Part shown: piece by piece, positions 1 through 7,972 of the stretch
Position numbering within the stretch: position 1 is the first letter of the stretch
Layout of the letters: each line of letters opens with the position of its first letter
Assembly: GCA_016710385.1 (NCBI GenBank)
Contig: JADJVX010000017.1
Span: forward strand, 868,001-932,000
DNA: 64,000 nucleotides
Reading direction: 5' to 3'
DNA from: Actinomycetales bacterium
GTDB taxonomy: Bacteria > Actinomycetota > Actinomycetes > Actinomycetales > Dermatophilaceae
Position numbers and translations under genes: made by a program
Notes under the pieces: model-generated
What the model was told of the DNA's origin: nothing
Databases searched by the model: none
What the model saw: the letters and a program-made list of their open reading frames with translations, nothing else

Positions 1-1
1 C

Positions 2-1030
2 TGGGTCGACGCAGCAGTCGGGCAGGTGCTGTTCCTGGGAACCAACCTCACGGCATACGCAGCCGTCGTCCTGGTGTCTGCCGTGCGTCTGGGCATTGCG
101 AGGCGGGCTTTGCCCTGGTGGTTCTTGGGCGGTGTGCACCTGGCGCCGGTGGCGCGGCACCTCGGACTCGGTCAGGTGAACCTCATCCTCGTGGCGCTGG
201 TCGTCATTGACCTGCTCGTCGTGCCGACTTCCCGTCGGGGATGGCTCGTCGGCATTGCCGCCGCCCTGAAGATCGTGCCAGGCATCTTCGTCGTGCTCCT
301 GTTGGTCCGCCGCGAGTGGAGCGCTGCTCTCCGCTCGGGGTGCGCCGCCGCGTTGGCGACGGCGTGCGGCTGGTGGGTGGCTCCGGAAGCGTCCGATCGC
401 TTCTTCCGCGCACTGCTGTGGGACCCCGTGCGGGTCGGCGGGTTGAGCTACGCGGACAACCAATCGCTGATCGGGGTTACCGCACGCGCGTTGGCCACGA
501 ACCCGCCCCCTGCCTGGGTCGGCCTGCCTCTGGAGGTCGGCGCCGTTGCCGTGGGTCTGCTCGCCGCGGAGCGATGTCACCGCGCGCACGACGAGGTCGG
601 AGCCGTGCTCATGGTCGCCATGGGCTCGCTGCTGGCCAGCCCGGTGAGCTGGTCACATCACTGGGTCTGGGTCGTTCCGGTGGCCATGTGGCTGACCGCG
701 CAACGAGAGCTTGCCGGCGCGGTGGTTGCCGTCGGGGTGACCCTCGTCGAGCCGCTGACCCTCAGTGGGCTGGTGCAGCCATGGCCCGAGCCCTACGGTC
801 CGTGGCTTGCGCAAGTCGCGTGCGCCCTGATGCCGACCACGGCACTGGTCCTGCTCCTGATCGCCATTCGCCGGCGAGGCGACCTCACAGGTCGGCCCGG
901 AGGCGGACGGCATACTCCTGCAGTTCGTCCTCCGACTCGTAGCGGACCCGCGGCCAGAAGAAGCCGCGCAGACCGTCGCCCTTGGTCCGCGGGACGACAT
1001 GGCAGTGCAGATGCGGCACCGACTGGCTGA
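2..1030 (+). CDS. GT87-family membrane mannosyltransferase (5' end outside window)
   Basis: The reading frame is already open at the first bases, so the start lies upstream. The visible part is a polytopic membrane protein with about seven or eight hydrophobic segments and short loops. It resembles the DUF2029/GT87 alpha-(1,2)-mannosyltransferases that use polyprenyl-phosphate mannose to build actinobacterial envelope glycans. Segments such as LGLGQVNLILVALVVIDL, KIVPGIFVVLLLVRREW and SPVSWSHHWVWVVP are typical of the family's C-terminal half. The last ~45 codons are Arg/Pro-rich and run antisense through the 3' end of the convergent HIT gene. That gives an unusual 146-nt tail-to-tail overlap, so this tail is either genuine read-through or the product of a lost stop. 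The substrate cannot be told from the sequence. Confidence 0.7.
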   Translation, partial: WVDAAVGQVLFLGTNLTAYAAVVLVSAVRLGIARRALPWWFLGGVHLAPVARHLGLGQVNLILVALVVIDLLVVPTSRRGWLVGIAAALKIVPGIFVVLLLVRREWSAALRSGCAAALATACGWWVAPEASDRFFRALLWDPVRVGGLSYADNQSLIGVTARALATNPPPAWVGLPLEVGAVAVGLLAAERCHRAHDEVGAVLMVAMGSLLASPVSWSHHWVWVVPVAMWLTAQRELAGAVVAVGVTLVEPLTLSGLVQPWPEPYGPWLAQVACALMPTTALVLLLIAIRRRGDLTGRPGGGRHTPAVRPPTRSGPAARRSRADRRPWSAGRHGSADAAPTG

Positions 1031-1301
1031 CGACGTTGTTCATCGCGACGAAGCTGCCCTGGGCTCCGAGCGCGGTGGTCATCGCGTGGGCTACCCGCTG
1101 GACACCGGCCAGGAAGGGGTCGAGCAGATCGGTGGGGAGGTCGACGACGGTCACGACATGCGTCCGGGGGATGACCAGGACGTGGCCCTTGAACACCGGC
1201 CGGGTGTCGAGGAAGCCGAGGACCTCGGGTGTCTGCAGGACAACTGCCGCCGGCTCGTCGCCGAGTGAAATGCGACAGAACAGGCAGGTGGACGCACTCA
1301 T
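885..1301 (-). CDS. HIT-family nucleotide hydrolase/transferase
   Basis: A 138-residue histidine-triad protein. The N-terminus carries the zinc-type CLFCRI pair seen in many bacterial HIT proteins. Near residue 95 is the catalytic histidine triad HLHCHVV, preceded by the conserved Asn-rich NNVVSQSVPH stretch. HIT enzymes hydrolyse nucleoside phosphoramidates and similar adenylated substrates. I chose the ATG at 1301 because family members begin a few residues before the first Cys. A TTG at 1346 would add 15 residues (MRAASSVFGRWHCGV) with no family counterpart. The gene converges on the GT87 gene and overlaps its tail. Its exact substrate is unknown. Confidence 0.9.
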   Translation of the reverse strand: MSASTCLFCRISLGDEPAAVVLQTPEVLGFLDTRPVFKGHVLVIPRTHVVTVVDLPTDLLDPFLAGVQRVAHAMTTALGAQGSFVAMNNVVSQSVPHLHCHVVPRTKGDGLRGFFWPRVRYESEDELQEYAVRLRADL

Positions 1302-1380
1302 GACACCACAATGCCATCGTCCAAACACAGAGGAAGCGGCGCGCAACCTGCGCCGCCCCTCGGTGGCGTTCCGGCCAACG

Positions 1381-1411
1381 TCAGGTGAACATCGGAGGTG
1401 TCTCGGTGAAC
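1381..1411 (+). promoter_or_regulatory. candidate PhoP-type box upstream of first PiT gene
   Basis: GGTGAAC occurs twice (1384-1390 and 1405-1411) with a degenerate GGTGTCT between. GGTGAAC is the reverse complement of GTTCACC, the core of actinobacterial PHO boxes. The 5' part, TCAGGTGAA, recurs at 3542-3550 upstream of the second PiT gene. Spacing is close to two 11-nt repeats but not exact. The regulatory reading is inference. Confidence 0.4.
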
Positions 1412-1515
1412 GGGGTCCGACTCACACGTGAAAGTTCCCGATTTCCGGTGTGACCTGCGGGTTTTCGGGGCATTGGCCCCTGGCGCGAGGTGACCCCGGT
1501 CCTCAACATGAGCCC

Positions 1516-2787
1516 GTGACCACCGCAACCATCATTCTTACCTTGGTCGTCGTCGTTGCCCTGGCATTCGACTTCACCAACGGTTTCCATGACACCGGGA
1601 ACGCGATGGCTGCGTCGATCGCCACCGGGGCCTTGAGCCCCAAGGGCGCTGTGACGTTGGCCGCGATCCTCAACTTGGTCGGTGCGCTGCTCTCCGTCGA
1701 GGTCGCGCTCACCGTGTCCAACTCTGTCGTCAAGCTGCAGGACTCCAAGGGTCTGCCCCTCAAGGAGTACACAGCCAACAACGGCACCCTCCTCATGCTC
1801 ATCGTCTTCGGCGGCCTCGTCGGCGGCATCATCTGGAACCTGTTCACCTGGCTGCTCGGGCTGCCCTCGTCCTCGTCGCACGCCCTTCTGGGCGGCCTCG
1901 TCGGCGGCACCATCGGTGGAGCCGGCTTCGCGGGCGTCAAGTGGGCCGGCGACGGCACCAAGCTCGACGGCGTCATCGGCAAGGTGATCCTGCCGTCCTT
2001 GTTGTCACCGGTCATCGCGCTGATCGTCGCCGCCGTGGCGACGCGGTTGATCTTCATGGTCACCGCCATGGTCGAGGACCGCTTCCGGGAGAAGCGCTTC
2101 CGCTGGGGCCAGGTCGGCGCTGCATCGCTGGTCTCCCTCGCGCACGGCACCAACGACGCTCAGAAGACGATGGGTGTCATCACCCTCGCCCTCGTCGCGG
2201 AAGGCCAGATCAGCGCCACGCAGGTCTACGTCCCACTCTGGGTCAAGCTTTCCGCGGCCCTCGCGATCGCCCTGGGCACCTACCTCGGTGGCTGGCGCAT
2301 CATCCACACGATGAGCAAGGGCCTGGTCGACATTTCCTCGCCGCAGGGTCTGGCCGCCGACTCCTCGTCCGCGACCGTCATCCTGGCCTCCAGCCAGCTC
2401 GGTTTCGCGCTCTCCACGACGCACGTCGCCACCGGCTCGATCATGGGCACCGGCGTCGGCAAGAAGGGCGCCACGGTCCGCTGGGCCGTCGCCGGCCGCA
2501 TGGTCGCGGCGTGGGCCATCACCTTCCCGGCTGCTGCCGTGATGGGCTGCATCATGTTCTGGATCGCCAACGGCATCGGCGGGCTCATCGGCCCCGCCAT
2601 CGTCATGGTCATCCTCATCGGCCTCTCGGGCTACATGTGGAAGCGCTCGCGGGTCAACAAGATCGACCACAGCAACGTCACCGATGAGTGGCACGACGGC
2701 AGCAAGCCTGAGGTTGCCGTGGCGGCCCACGACATCATCGACCCTCACCACGAGCTGGACGAGGTCCAGGCTCCGTCGGCCCACTGA
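1516..2787 (+). CDS. pit: PiT-family inorganic phosphate permease, copy 1
   Basis: A 423-residue inner-membrane transporter of the PiT (Pi:H+ symporter) family. It shows both diagnostic inverted repeats: GFHDTGNAMA near residue 23 and AHGTNDAQKTMGV near residue 215. The helix-breaking LPSSSSHALLGG motif is at about 117, and a second STTHVATGSIMG copy follows in the C-terminal half. PiT proteins take up metal-phosphate complexes at low affinity. I start at the GTG at 1516 because the second copy begins with the same VTTAT sequence; an ATG-like start at 1450 would add unrelated residues. No Shine-Dalgarno is visible, so the message may be leaderless. The gene is followed at 23 nt by a small membrane protein, and the pair ends at a strong hairpin. 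Confidence 0.95.
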   Translation: MTTATIILTLVVVVALAFDFTNGFHDTGNAMAASIATGALSPKGAVTLAAILNLVGALLSVEVALTVSNSVVKLQDSKGLPLKEYTANNGTLLMLIVFGGLVGGIIWNLFTWLLGLPSSSSHALLGGLVGGTIGGAGFAGVKWAGDGTKLDGVIGKVILPSLLSPVIALIVAAVATRLIFMVTAMVEDRFREKRFRWGQVGAASLVSLAHGTNDAQKTMGVITLALVAEGQISATQVYVPLWVKLSAALAIALGTYLGGWRIIHTMSKGLVDISSPQGLAADSSSATVILASSQLGFALSTTHVATGSIMGTGVGKKGATVRWAVAGRMVAAWAITFPAAAVMGCIMFWIANGIGGLIGPAIVMVILIGLSGYMWKRSRVNKIDHSNVTDEWHDGSKPEVAVAAHDIIDPHHELDEVQAPSAH

Positions 2788-2810
2788 TCCAGAAAGAAGA
2801 CTGAGTCACC

Positions 2811-3113
2811 ATGGACATGATTCCTCTCGCCCTCGAAGGCGCGTGGAAGGTGCTCGCCGCTGGTCTGGTCCTCGGCGCCGGCCTTCCGCTCCTCTACGCC
2901 TTCGCCGTCAAGGGCATGGCAATGGCACACGGTGCCGGAGCCGTCATCGGTCAGCAGACCAAGTCCCCGATGGGCAAGGCCCTCACCTGGGTGTGCCTGT
3001 TGGTCATCCTGCTCGCCGTCTCCTACGGCATCAGCTTCATCGTCGCCACGGGTATCGGCAAGACGGTCACCTTCGACCACGTCATCCCGTGGTTCGTCGA
3101 CAAGAAGAAGTAA
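2811..3113 (+). CDS. small two-helix membrane protein paired with PiT, copy 1
   Basis: A 100-residue protein with two hydrophobic segments, about residues 13-32 (VLAAGLVLGAGLPLLYAFAV) and 58-82, joined by a polar loop, with a basic KKK tail. It has a clear paralog at 4936-5223 in the same position after the second PiT gene; both share an (E/D)GAWKVLAAG motif. The conserved pairing suggests an accessory subunit or regulator of the permease, but I do not recognise a named family. AGAAAG 14-19 nt before the ATG is a weak ribosome-binding site. The product is most likely membrane-embedded beside the transporter; that is inference from context. Confidence 0.8.
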   Translation: MDMIPLALEGAWKVLAAGLVLGAGLPLLYAFAVKGMAMAHGAGAVIGQQTKSPMGKALTWVCLLVILLAVSYGISFIVATGIGKTVTFDHVIPWFVDKKK

Positions 3114-3167
3114 GCCAGCAGTAAACCGGAAGCCGCGCGGCATACCAGTCGCACGGCATACCGGAAT

Positions 3168-3202
3168 GAAGGCCCCGGCAGGTAGGTCCTGCCGGGGCCT
3201 TC
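3168..3202 (+). terminator. strong hairpin terminator after first PiT pair
   Basis: A perfect 15-bp GC-rich stem (3168-3182 with 3188-3202) and loop TAGGT. It lies 54 nt after the small membrane gene and ends that transcription unit. There is no long T-run, which is usual in actinobacteria. It separates the truncated DUF3349 ORF from the PiT pair. Confidence 0.85.
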
Positions 3203-3253
3203 GTCGGCAGGAGCGGGACGTGTGATCCCCGTTCATCCGCCGACCCCAAGGGT

Positions 3254-3490
3254 TTGACCGAGGCGGAGGCCAACGAAGTCGCCACGGCACTGGTCGACGA
3301 GGGCTACTACGACGACGAGCCAATCACCCTCGACGAGATCCCCGAGATGATCGCCGCAAGAGTCCCGGAGCAGGCCAGCCAGGAGGGCATCGAGCGAGTC
3401 TCCGAGGTGCTGGCCAAGGCAGGCATCAAGCTGGATGACGGCCTGCCGGGTGCCGATGCCCGACCCGACCGACCCCCAGACTTCACCTGA
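3254..3490 (+). CDS. truncated DUF3349-family protein (probable remnant)
   Basis: A 78-residue acidic ORF beginning with TTG. Residues 3-66 align along their whole length with residues 36-108 of the intact DUF3349 protein at 5238-5564, sharing VATAL, YYDD/HYDD, DEI, IAA, RVSE, LLAKAGI-type positions and LPGADA. The intact copy's first ~35 residues, including the RGGRPEGI segment, are missing; only 51 nt separate this ORF from the upstream terminator. It lies beyond that terminator with a poor ribosome-binding site. It is best read as a decayed or N-terminally deleted duplicate from the phosphate-module duplication, although expression of a short helical protein cannot be excluded. Confidence 0.55.
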   Translation: MTEAEANEVATALVDEGYYDDEPITLDEIPEMIAARVPEQASQEGIERVSEVLAKAGIKLDDGLPGADARPDRPPDFT

Positions 3491-3492
3491 GA

Positions 3493-3525
3493 TCACCCCC
3501 GTCCGGGACATCTAGACGGGGGTGA
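3493..3525 (+). terminator. hairpin terminator after DUF3349 remnant
   Basis: A perfect 11-bp stem, TCACCCCCGTC (3493-3503) with GACGGGGGTGA (3515-3525), and an 11-nt loop. It lies immediately after the ORF stop and isolates the second PiT promoter region. Confidence 0.8.
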
Positions 3526-3541
3526 CGCCCTCAAGGAAACT

Positions 3542-3639
3542 TCAGGTGAATACCGGGAAAACGAACGCCTAGGCGAGGGTGCCGTGGTTCACGTACTGAC
3601 ATAGGACATTCGTCCCCCGGACATCTGGCGTTCATCACC
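3542..3639 (+). promoter_or_regulatory. candidate regulatory region of second PiT gene, PHO-box-like repeats
   Basis: TCAGGTGAA (3542-3550) matches the element upstream of PiT copy 1. GTTCACGTAC (3587-3596) and GTTCATCACC (3630-3639) resemble the GTTCAYC core of actinobacterial PhoP sites. The last lies 11 nt before the GTG start. No binding evidence exists; this is motif similarity only. Confidence 0.35.
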
Positions 3640-3650
3640 ACGATGGTCCA

Positions 3651-4907
3651 GTGACCACCGCTACCACCGTCATTCTCGTCATGGTCGTCGTCACGGCCCT
3701 GGCGTTTGACTTCACCAATGGTTTCCACGACACGGGCAACGCCATGGCGTCCTCCATCGCCACCGGTGCGTTGTCCCCCAAGGCCGCTGTGACGCTCGCG
3801 GCCACTCTCGACCTGGTCGGAGCACTCATCTCCGTCAAGGTCGCCCTCACCATCACCAACGCGGTCATCGACGGCATCCAGCTGAAGAACGGACTGCCCA
3901 ACCCCGAATACATCGGCACCGAGAACGGTAAACAGGGCACCCTGCTGCTCTTGGTCGTGCTCGCCGGACTTGTCGGCGGCATCGTCTGGAACCTGTTCAC
4001 CTGGCTGCTCGGCCTACCCTCGTCCTCCTCGCACGCGCTGCTCGGCGGCCTCGTGGGCGCCACCATCGCCGGCTTCGGCTTCAGCCAGGTCAACTGGCTG
4101 GGCCACTCCACTGAGAAGCTCGACGGCGTGGTCGGCAAAGTCCTGTTGCCCTCGCTGATCTCCCCCGTCATCGCTTTCATCGTGGCCGCCGTCGGCACCC
4201 GGATCGTCTTCAAACTCACCGAGAAGATGGGCGAGAAGTTCCGCGAGTCCCGCTTCCGTTGGGGTCAGGTCGGCTCGGCCTCGCTCGTGGCCCTCGCGCA
4301 CGGCACCAACGACGCTCAGAAGACCATGGGTGTCATCACCCTGGCGCTCATCGCCGCCGGCGAGATCGACGTGACCAAGGAGATCAGCATCCCGCTGTGG
4401 GTGAAGATCTCGGCCGCCGTGGCCATCGCCCTGGGCACCTACCTCGGTGGCTGGCGCATCATGCGCACCCTGGGCAAGGGCATCGTCGACATCAACGCCC
4501 CCCAGGGCTTCGCCGGCGACACCTCGACCGCGTCGGTCATCCTCGCCTCCAGCGGGCTGGGTTTCGCGCTCTCGACGACCCACGTCGCCTCCGGCTCGAT
4601 CATGGGCGCCGGTGTCGGTCGCAAGGGCGCTGAGGTCCGCTGGTCGGTCGCCGGCCGGATGGCCAGCGCCTGGGCGATCACCTTCCCGGCCGCTGCCGTC
4701 GTGGGCGGGCTCATGCTCGCCATCGGTCGCGCGCTGCCTGGGCTGCTCGGCCCGAGCGTCGTCATGATCATCGTCATCGGCGTCTCGCTGCTGATCTGGG
4801 TGCGCTCGCGCAAGGACCCGGTCGACAAGCACAGCGTCGGCAAGGACTGGGACGCCGAGCCTGACGCGGCGCCGGTTGTCGAAGCCGCTCACCACGTCCA
4901 CCACTGA
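3651..4907 (+). CDS. pit: PiT-family inorganic phosphate permease, copy 2
   Basis: A 418-residue paralog of the permease at 1516-2787, clearly homologous throughout. It retains GFHDTGNAMA, LPSSSSHALLGG, AHGTNDAQKTMGV and STTHVASGSIMG. The copies differ mainly in the loop after the second helix, where this one has a longer GLPNPEYIGTENGKQ insertion, and in the acidic/His-rich C-terminal tail. The GTG start is the first codon of the conserved VTTAT N-terminus; no Shine-Dalgarno is visible. It heads an intact three-gene module with a two-helix membrane protein and a DUF3349 protein, ending at a 14-bp hairpin. Two paralogous low-affinity phosphate permeases in tandem suggest dosage or differential regulation. 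Confidence 0.95.
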   Translation: MTTATTVILVMVVVTALAFDFTNGFHDTGNAMASSIATGALSPKAAVTLAATLDLVGALISVKVALTITNAVIDGIQLKNGLPNPEYIGTENGKQGTLLLLVVLAGLVGGIVWNLFTWLLGLPSSSSHALLGGLVGATIAGFGFSQVNWLGHSTEKLDGVVGKVLLPSLISPVIAFIVAAVGTRIVFKLTEKMGEKFRESRFRWGQVGSASLVALAHGTNDAQKTMGVITLALIAAGEIDVTKEISIPLWVKISAAVAIALGTYLGGWRIMRTLGKGIVDINAPQGFAGDTSTASVILASSGLGFALSTTHVASGSIMGAGVGRKGAEVRWSVAGRMASAWAITFPAAAVVGGLMLAIGRALPGLLGPSVVMIIVIGVSLLIWVRSRKDPVDKHSVGKDWDAEPDAAPVVEAAHHVHH

Positions 4908-4935
4908 CGTCCACCCCTGACCCGGAAGAGTTGAC

Positions 4936-5223
4936 ATGAACAACTTCATCATCGCCCTGGACGGCGCGTGGAAGGTCCTGGCCGCTGGGCTGCTCCTTGG
5001 CGCCGGCATACCCGCTCTCTACGCCCTGGCCGTCAACGGCCTGGCCATGGCGCAGGGTGGCGAGGCCTCCGGCAAGCCGGCCAATCCGCTCGGCAAGGCC
5101 ATCGCCGCGGTCGTCCTGTTGGTCATCCTGACCGTGGTGGCCTACGGCCTGGCCTGGCTGATCTTCACCAGCCTGGGCTACTCCGTATCGTTCAGCGGCA
5201 TCCTGCCGACGTTCAAGAAGTGA
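4936..5223 (+). CDS. small two-helix membrane protein paired with PiT, copy 2
   Basis: A 95-residue paralog of the protein at 2811-3113. It has hydrophobic segments at about residues 14-33 and 55-80 around a Gly/Pro/Lys-containing loop, and a KK C-terminus. The start is supported by GGAAGAG 5 nt before the ATG. It sits 28 nt after PiT copy 2 and 14 nt before the DUF3349 gene, so the three are almost certainly co-transcribed. Repeated association with PiT makes an auxiliary role in phosphate uptake plausible. No catalytic motif is present and I cannot name the family. Confidence 0.8.
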   Translation: MNNFIIALDGAWKVLAAGLLLGAGIPALYALAVNGLAMAQGGEASGKPANPLGKAIAAVVLLVILTVVAYGLAWLIFTSLGYSVSFSGILPTFKK

Positions 5224-5237
5224 GGTAGGTCCCCACC

Positions 5238-5564
5238 ATGTCCCCCCACTCCGAAGGCCCCGCTCGCCGAGTCCTCAATTGGCTCCGAGGCGGTCGGCCC
5301 GAGGGCATCGCGCAGGGCGACTACATCGCCTTGATGGGTGTCCTGCACCGCAAGCTGACGACGGTCGAGGTCGAGCACGTGGCCACCGCCCTGCTCGAAG
5401 AGGGCCACTACGACGACGACCTCATCACCCATGACGAGATCCACGACATGATCGCCGCCAAAGTCCACGAGGAAGCCACCGAGGAGGACATCGCTCGGGT
5501 GTCCGAACTCCTGGCCAAGGCCGGTATCCACTTGGAAGCCGGTCTCCCCGGAGCCGACGCCTGA
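5238..5564 (+). CDS. DUF3349 domain protein
   Basis: A 108-residue soluble, acidic, mostly helical protein. The arrangement LNWLRGGRPEGIAQGDYIAL, followed by repeated (V/I)A..L and YDDD motifs, matches the DUF3349 family known from mycobacteria, whose function is undescribed. It is the last gene of the second PiT module. The start at ATG 5238 has a GAGGTAGG ribosome-binding site. The truncated ORF at 3254-3490 is its paralog. The family has the look of a small regulatory or adaptor protein; its link to phosphate uptake here rests on synteny alone. Confidence 0.8.
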   Translation: MSPHSEGPARRVLNWLRGGRPEGIAQGDYIALMGVLHRKLTTVEVEHVATALLEEGHYDDDLITHDEIHDMIAAKVHEEATEEDIARVSELLAKAGIHLEAGLPGADA

Positions 5565-5595
5565 CGCGACGGTCACCGCGTCGGCGCGCCGACAG

Positions 5596-5627
5596 CGAAG
5601 CCGCCCAGGATTTCCTGGGCGGCTTCG
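5596..5627 (+). terminator. hairpin terminator of second PiT module
   Basis: A perfect 14-bp stem, CGAAGCCGCCCAGG (5596-5609) with CCTGGGCGGCTTCG (5614-5627), and loop ATTT, 32 nt after the DUF3349 stop. Two direct copies of the dispersed octamer follow at 5646 and 5666. Confidence 0.88.
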
Positions 5628-5690
5628 TGTATATCGGCGTCGGGCGTATGCCGGGTCGCTGTGCCGTATGCCGGGGTGGTGTGTTCGTGC

Positions 5691-5978
5691 TTACAGCGTG
5701 AGTCCGAGGCGACGGGCGCTGCGCTGACGCTGCCGACTGGCTCGCATCCGACGCAGTCGCTTGACGAGCATGGGGTCGGCCGCCAGCGCCGCGGGGTTGT
5801 CCAGCAGCCCGTTGAGCACCTGGTAGTAGCGCGTGGCGCTCATGTCGAACAGCTCTTTGATGGCCTGTTCCTTGGCTCCCGCGTATTTCCACCAGTGCCG
5901 CTCGAACGCCAGCACCTCGCGGTCGCGATCGGTCAAGGTCGCCCCCGGCGCCTCGAGCCGCGCTGCCGTGTCAGCCAT
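5691..5978 (-). CDS. DUF3263 family protein
   Basis: A 95-residue basic protein matching the actinobacterial DUF3263 family. It has the near-invariant core LTDRDREVLAFERHWW, KEQAIKELFDMSATRYYQVL, then a DP..VKRLRR basic tail rich in Arg and Gln. The central part looks like a helix-turn-helix and the tail would favour nucleic-acid binding, but no function is established for the family. I chose ATG 5978 because GGAGGG lies 4 nt upstream. An upstream start at 6011 (MAVRHVGMEGL) is possible. It is monocistronic and divergent from HNH copy 1. Confidence 0.85.
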   Translation of the reverse strand: MADTAARLEAPGATLTDRDREVLAFERHWWKYAGAKEQAIKELFDMSATRYYQVLNGLLDNPAALAADPMLVKRLRRMRASRQRQRSARRLGLTL

Positions 5979-6151
5979 CAGTCCCTCCATACCCACATGT
6001 CTGACAGCCACTATAGGCGGGGAATCACATCAGTGTCATTCGACTCCGTGGCGGCTGCGCAGGTCGTGACAACTGTGACGAATGAGGCTATTGAGGTATG
6101 CCGGGTGGCTGGGGCCGCCTTCAATCTCGGCCAAATTCGCTCGCCCTTATC

Positions 6152-6187
6152 TTGCAATTCGTACACGTGTCGTAGTACACTCGTGCT
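6152..6187 (+). promoter_or_regulatory. leaderless promoter of DUF222-HNH copy 1
   Basis: TTGCAA (6152-6157), an 18-nt spacer, and TACACT (6176-6181) stand 6 nt before the ATG at 6188, so transcription should start at the A of ATG. The same elements with the same spacing precede copy 2 at 57064-57099, although the spacer bases differ. Confidence 0.65.
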
Positions 6188-7972
6188 ATGACGATCACTC
6201 TGTTTGACTCGCAGCCAGGCGGCGGTATGCCGTCCGGCACGGTGTCGCGGGGTGGGTCAGTGGTGGGGGTGCCGACGGGGGTGCTGCATGCGCTGGTGGA
6301 CCAGGTGCAGGCCCGGTTGGCTGACCCGGCTGCTGCCGTGGTGGTGGGTGCTGCGGATATTGGTGAGGTGGAGCGGATTGCCCGCCGAATCGAGGCACTG
6401 CGGTTGGCGTTGGTGGCTCGGGCTGACCGGCAGCAGGTGCATCGCCGGACCGGGCATTCCTCGACTTCAGCGTGGGTGGCGTCAGCGACCCGGAGTGGTG
6501 GGGCTGATGCAGCGCGGAAGGTGCAGTTGGCGACCGCGTTGGATGGTGAGGGGTTGGCGGTGACCCGGGCTGCGTTCGATGCCGGTGACGTGTCTTCACG
6601 GAGTGTGGGGATTATCGCCTCGACGATGGACAAACTCCCGGAGACGTTGACTGACGTGGAGCGGGCCAAGGTCGAAACCTCCCTGGTCCGGCAGGCGCAG
6701 CAGTTGAACCCGGGCCGGTTGTCTCGGGCGGCGAAGTTCGCCCTCGCCGACGCTGAACGGTCTGCCGCTGAGGTGGCTGAGCATGTCGAAGCCCAGTTGG
6801 TCGATCAGGAGTGTCGGGCGTATCGGTTGGCGACGGTCACCATGCAGGACCTGGGGGATGGGACCACGCGACTGCAGGCGTTGTTGCCGACGTTCACCGC
6901 GCGGATGCTGGGGAAGGTGTTGCAGTCGATGACTGCACCCCGGCGTGATCACCTCCGCCAATCCGCCGAAGCAGCATTAGCTGACGGTCAGACCGCTGCC
7001 GGTGACTTGGGCGACGGGTCGGTCGCGGCCGACCTACACGCCTCCACCCGCCACCCCAGCCAGGGCAACACCGAAGGCAATCCCGCGGGTGCCGCCTTCG
7101 GTCTCGGCGGTCATGAGGACTCTGTCGCGGATGCCGCGTTCCGGATCGCCACGCCGGCCGACGCCGTTCGCGGCGCGGCCACTCTGGCGACCGCTGGCTT
7201 GGCTGGGCAGGCACCCTCCGGTGCGGCTGGGCAATCTGCGGCTGGGCAATCTGCGGCTGGTGTCAGCGCGGGTCGGGGGGCGGGTCGGAACGCGGATTGG
7301 GCCGATATCGACTGGGCCCACCGCCGCGGACGGGCGTTGACCGAGTTGATCGAACACCTCGACACCGAACGACTCACCGGGAAAGTCGCCGCCACCGTGA
7401 TCGTCACGATGACCATCGAACAAGCCATCGGCGCTGCACAGGCGGCACTGGTGCAGCAGTCGATCCGCCAGAGCACCGGGACGCTGCTGGAGATGACCCC
7501 CAGTGCCGGTGCCGCCAGCACCGACACCGGCACGTTGATCTCGGCCAGTGCCGCCCGGCGGATCGCCTGCCAAGCCGGGATCCTCCCCGCAGTTCTCGGT
7601 GGGCCCGGGCAGGTCCTCGACCTCGGCCGACACCACCGGTTCTTCAGCGACCCGCAACGCACCGCCCTAGCCCTCATCTATGACACGTGCGCCGCGGATG
7701 GGTGTGACCGTCCGTTTGCGTGGTCAGAGCTGCACCACCAACAGCCCTGGTCGAAAGGCGGGCTGACCGATCTTGATCACGCGATCCCGTTATGTGGCTA
7801 CCACCACCGGTTGATCCACGACCCCCACCACCGACACCACACCACCACCGTTAGCCCCGACAACCTCGACACCCCCGACAACCCGGGCGCGAAGACCGTC
7901 CACTTCCACGAACACGCGATGAGCGCACCGGTGAGAGGGGGCGAAGACTGTCCAACCCGACCCCACGTATGA
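6188..7972 (+). CDS. DUF222 / HNH endonuclease domain protein, copy 1
   Basis: A 594-residue protein of the actinobacterial DUF222-HNH type (the '13E12 repeat' family in mycobacteria). Residues ~30-270 form the DUF222 helical region. Residues ~280-365 are a Gly/Ala-rich linker containing a duplicated AAGQS unit. The C-terminal HNH nuclease domain, about 500-560, has CAADGCDRPFAWSELHHQ, WSKGGLTDLDHAIPLC and GYHHRLIH. It is nearly identical over most of its length to the ORF at 57100-58785, so the family is multicopy in this genome. It has no transposase, inverted repeats or neighbours that explain its spread. The promoter is part of the duplicated unit. The biological role of the family is unknown; DNA cleavage is inferred from the HNH motif. 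Confidence 0.9.
   Translation: MTITLFDSQPGGGMPSGTVSRGGSVVGVPTGVLHALVDQVQARLADPAAAVVVGAADIGEVERIARRIEALRLALVARADRQQVHRRTGHSSTSAWVASATRSGGADAARKVQLATALDGEGLAVTRAAFDAGDVSSRSVGIIASTMDKLPETLTDVERAKVETSLVRQAQQLNPGRLSRAAKFALADAERSAAEVAEHVEAQLVDQECRAYRLATVTMQDLGDGTTRLQALLPTFTARMLGKVLQSMTAPRRDHLRQSAEAALADGQTAAGDLGDGSVAADLHASTRHPSQGNTEGNPAGAAFGLGGHEDSVADAAFRIATPADAVRGAATLATAGLAGQAPSGAAGQSAAGQSAAGVSAGRGAGRNADWADIDWAHRRGRALTELIEHLDTERLTGKVAATVIVTMTIEQAIGAAQAALVQQSIRQSTGTLLEMTPSAGAASTDTGTLISASAARRIACQAGILPAVLGGPGQVLDLGRHHRFFSDPQRTALALIYDTCAADGCDRPFAWSELHHQQPWSKGGLTDLDHAIPLCGYHHRLIHDPHHRHHTTTVSPDNLDTPDNPGAKTVHFHEHAMSAPVRGGEDCPTRPHV

Noticed and set aside
6188..7972. Insertion sequence at HNH copy 1
   Set aside because: No transposase, terminal inverted repeats or target duplication can be seen at either copy, so a mobile-element label is not supported.
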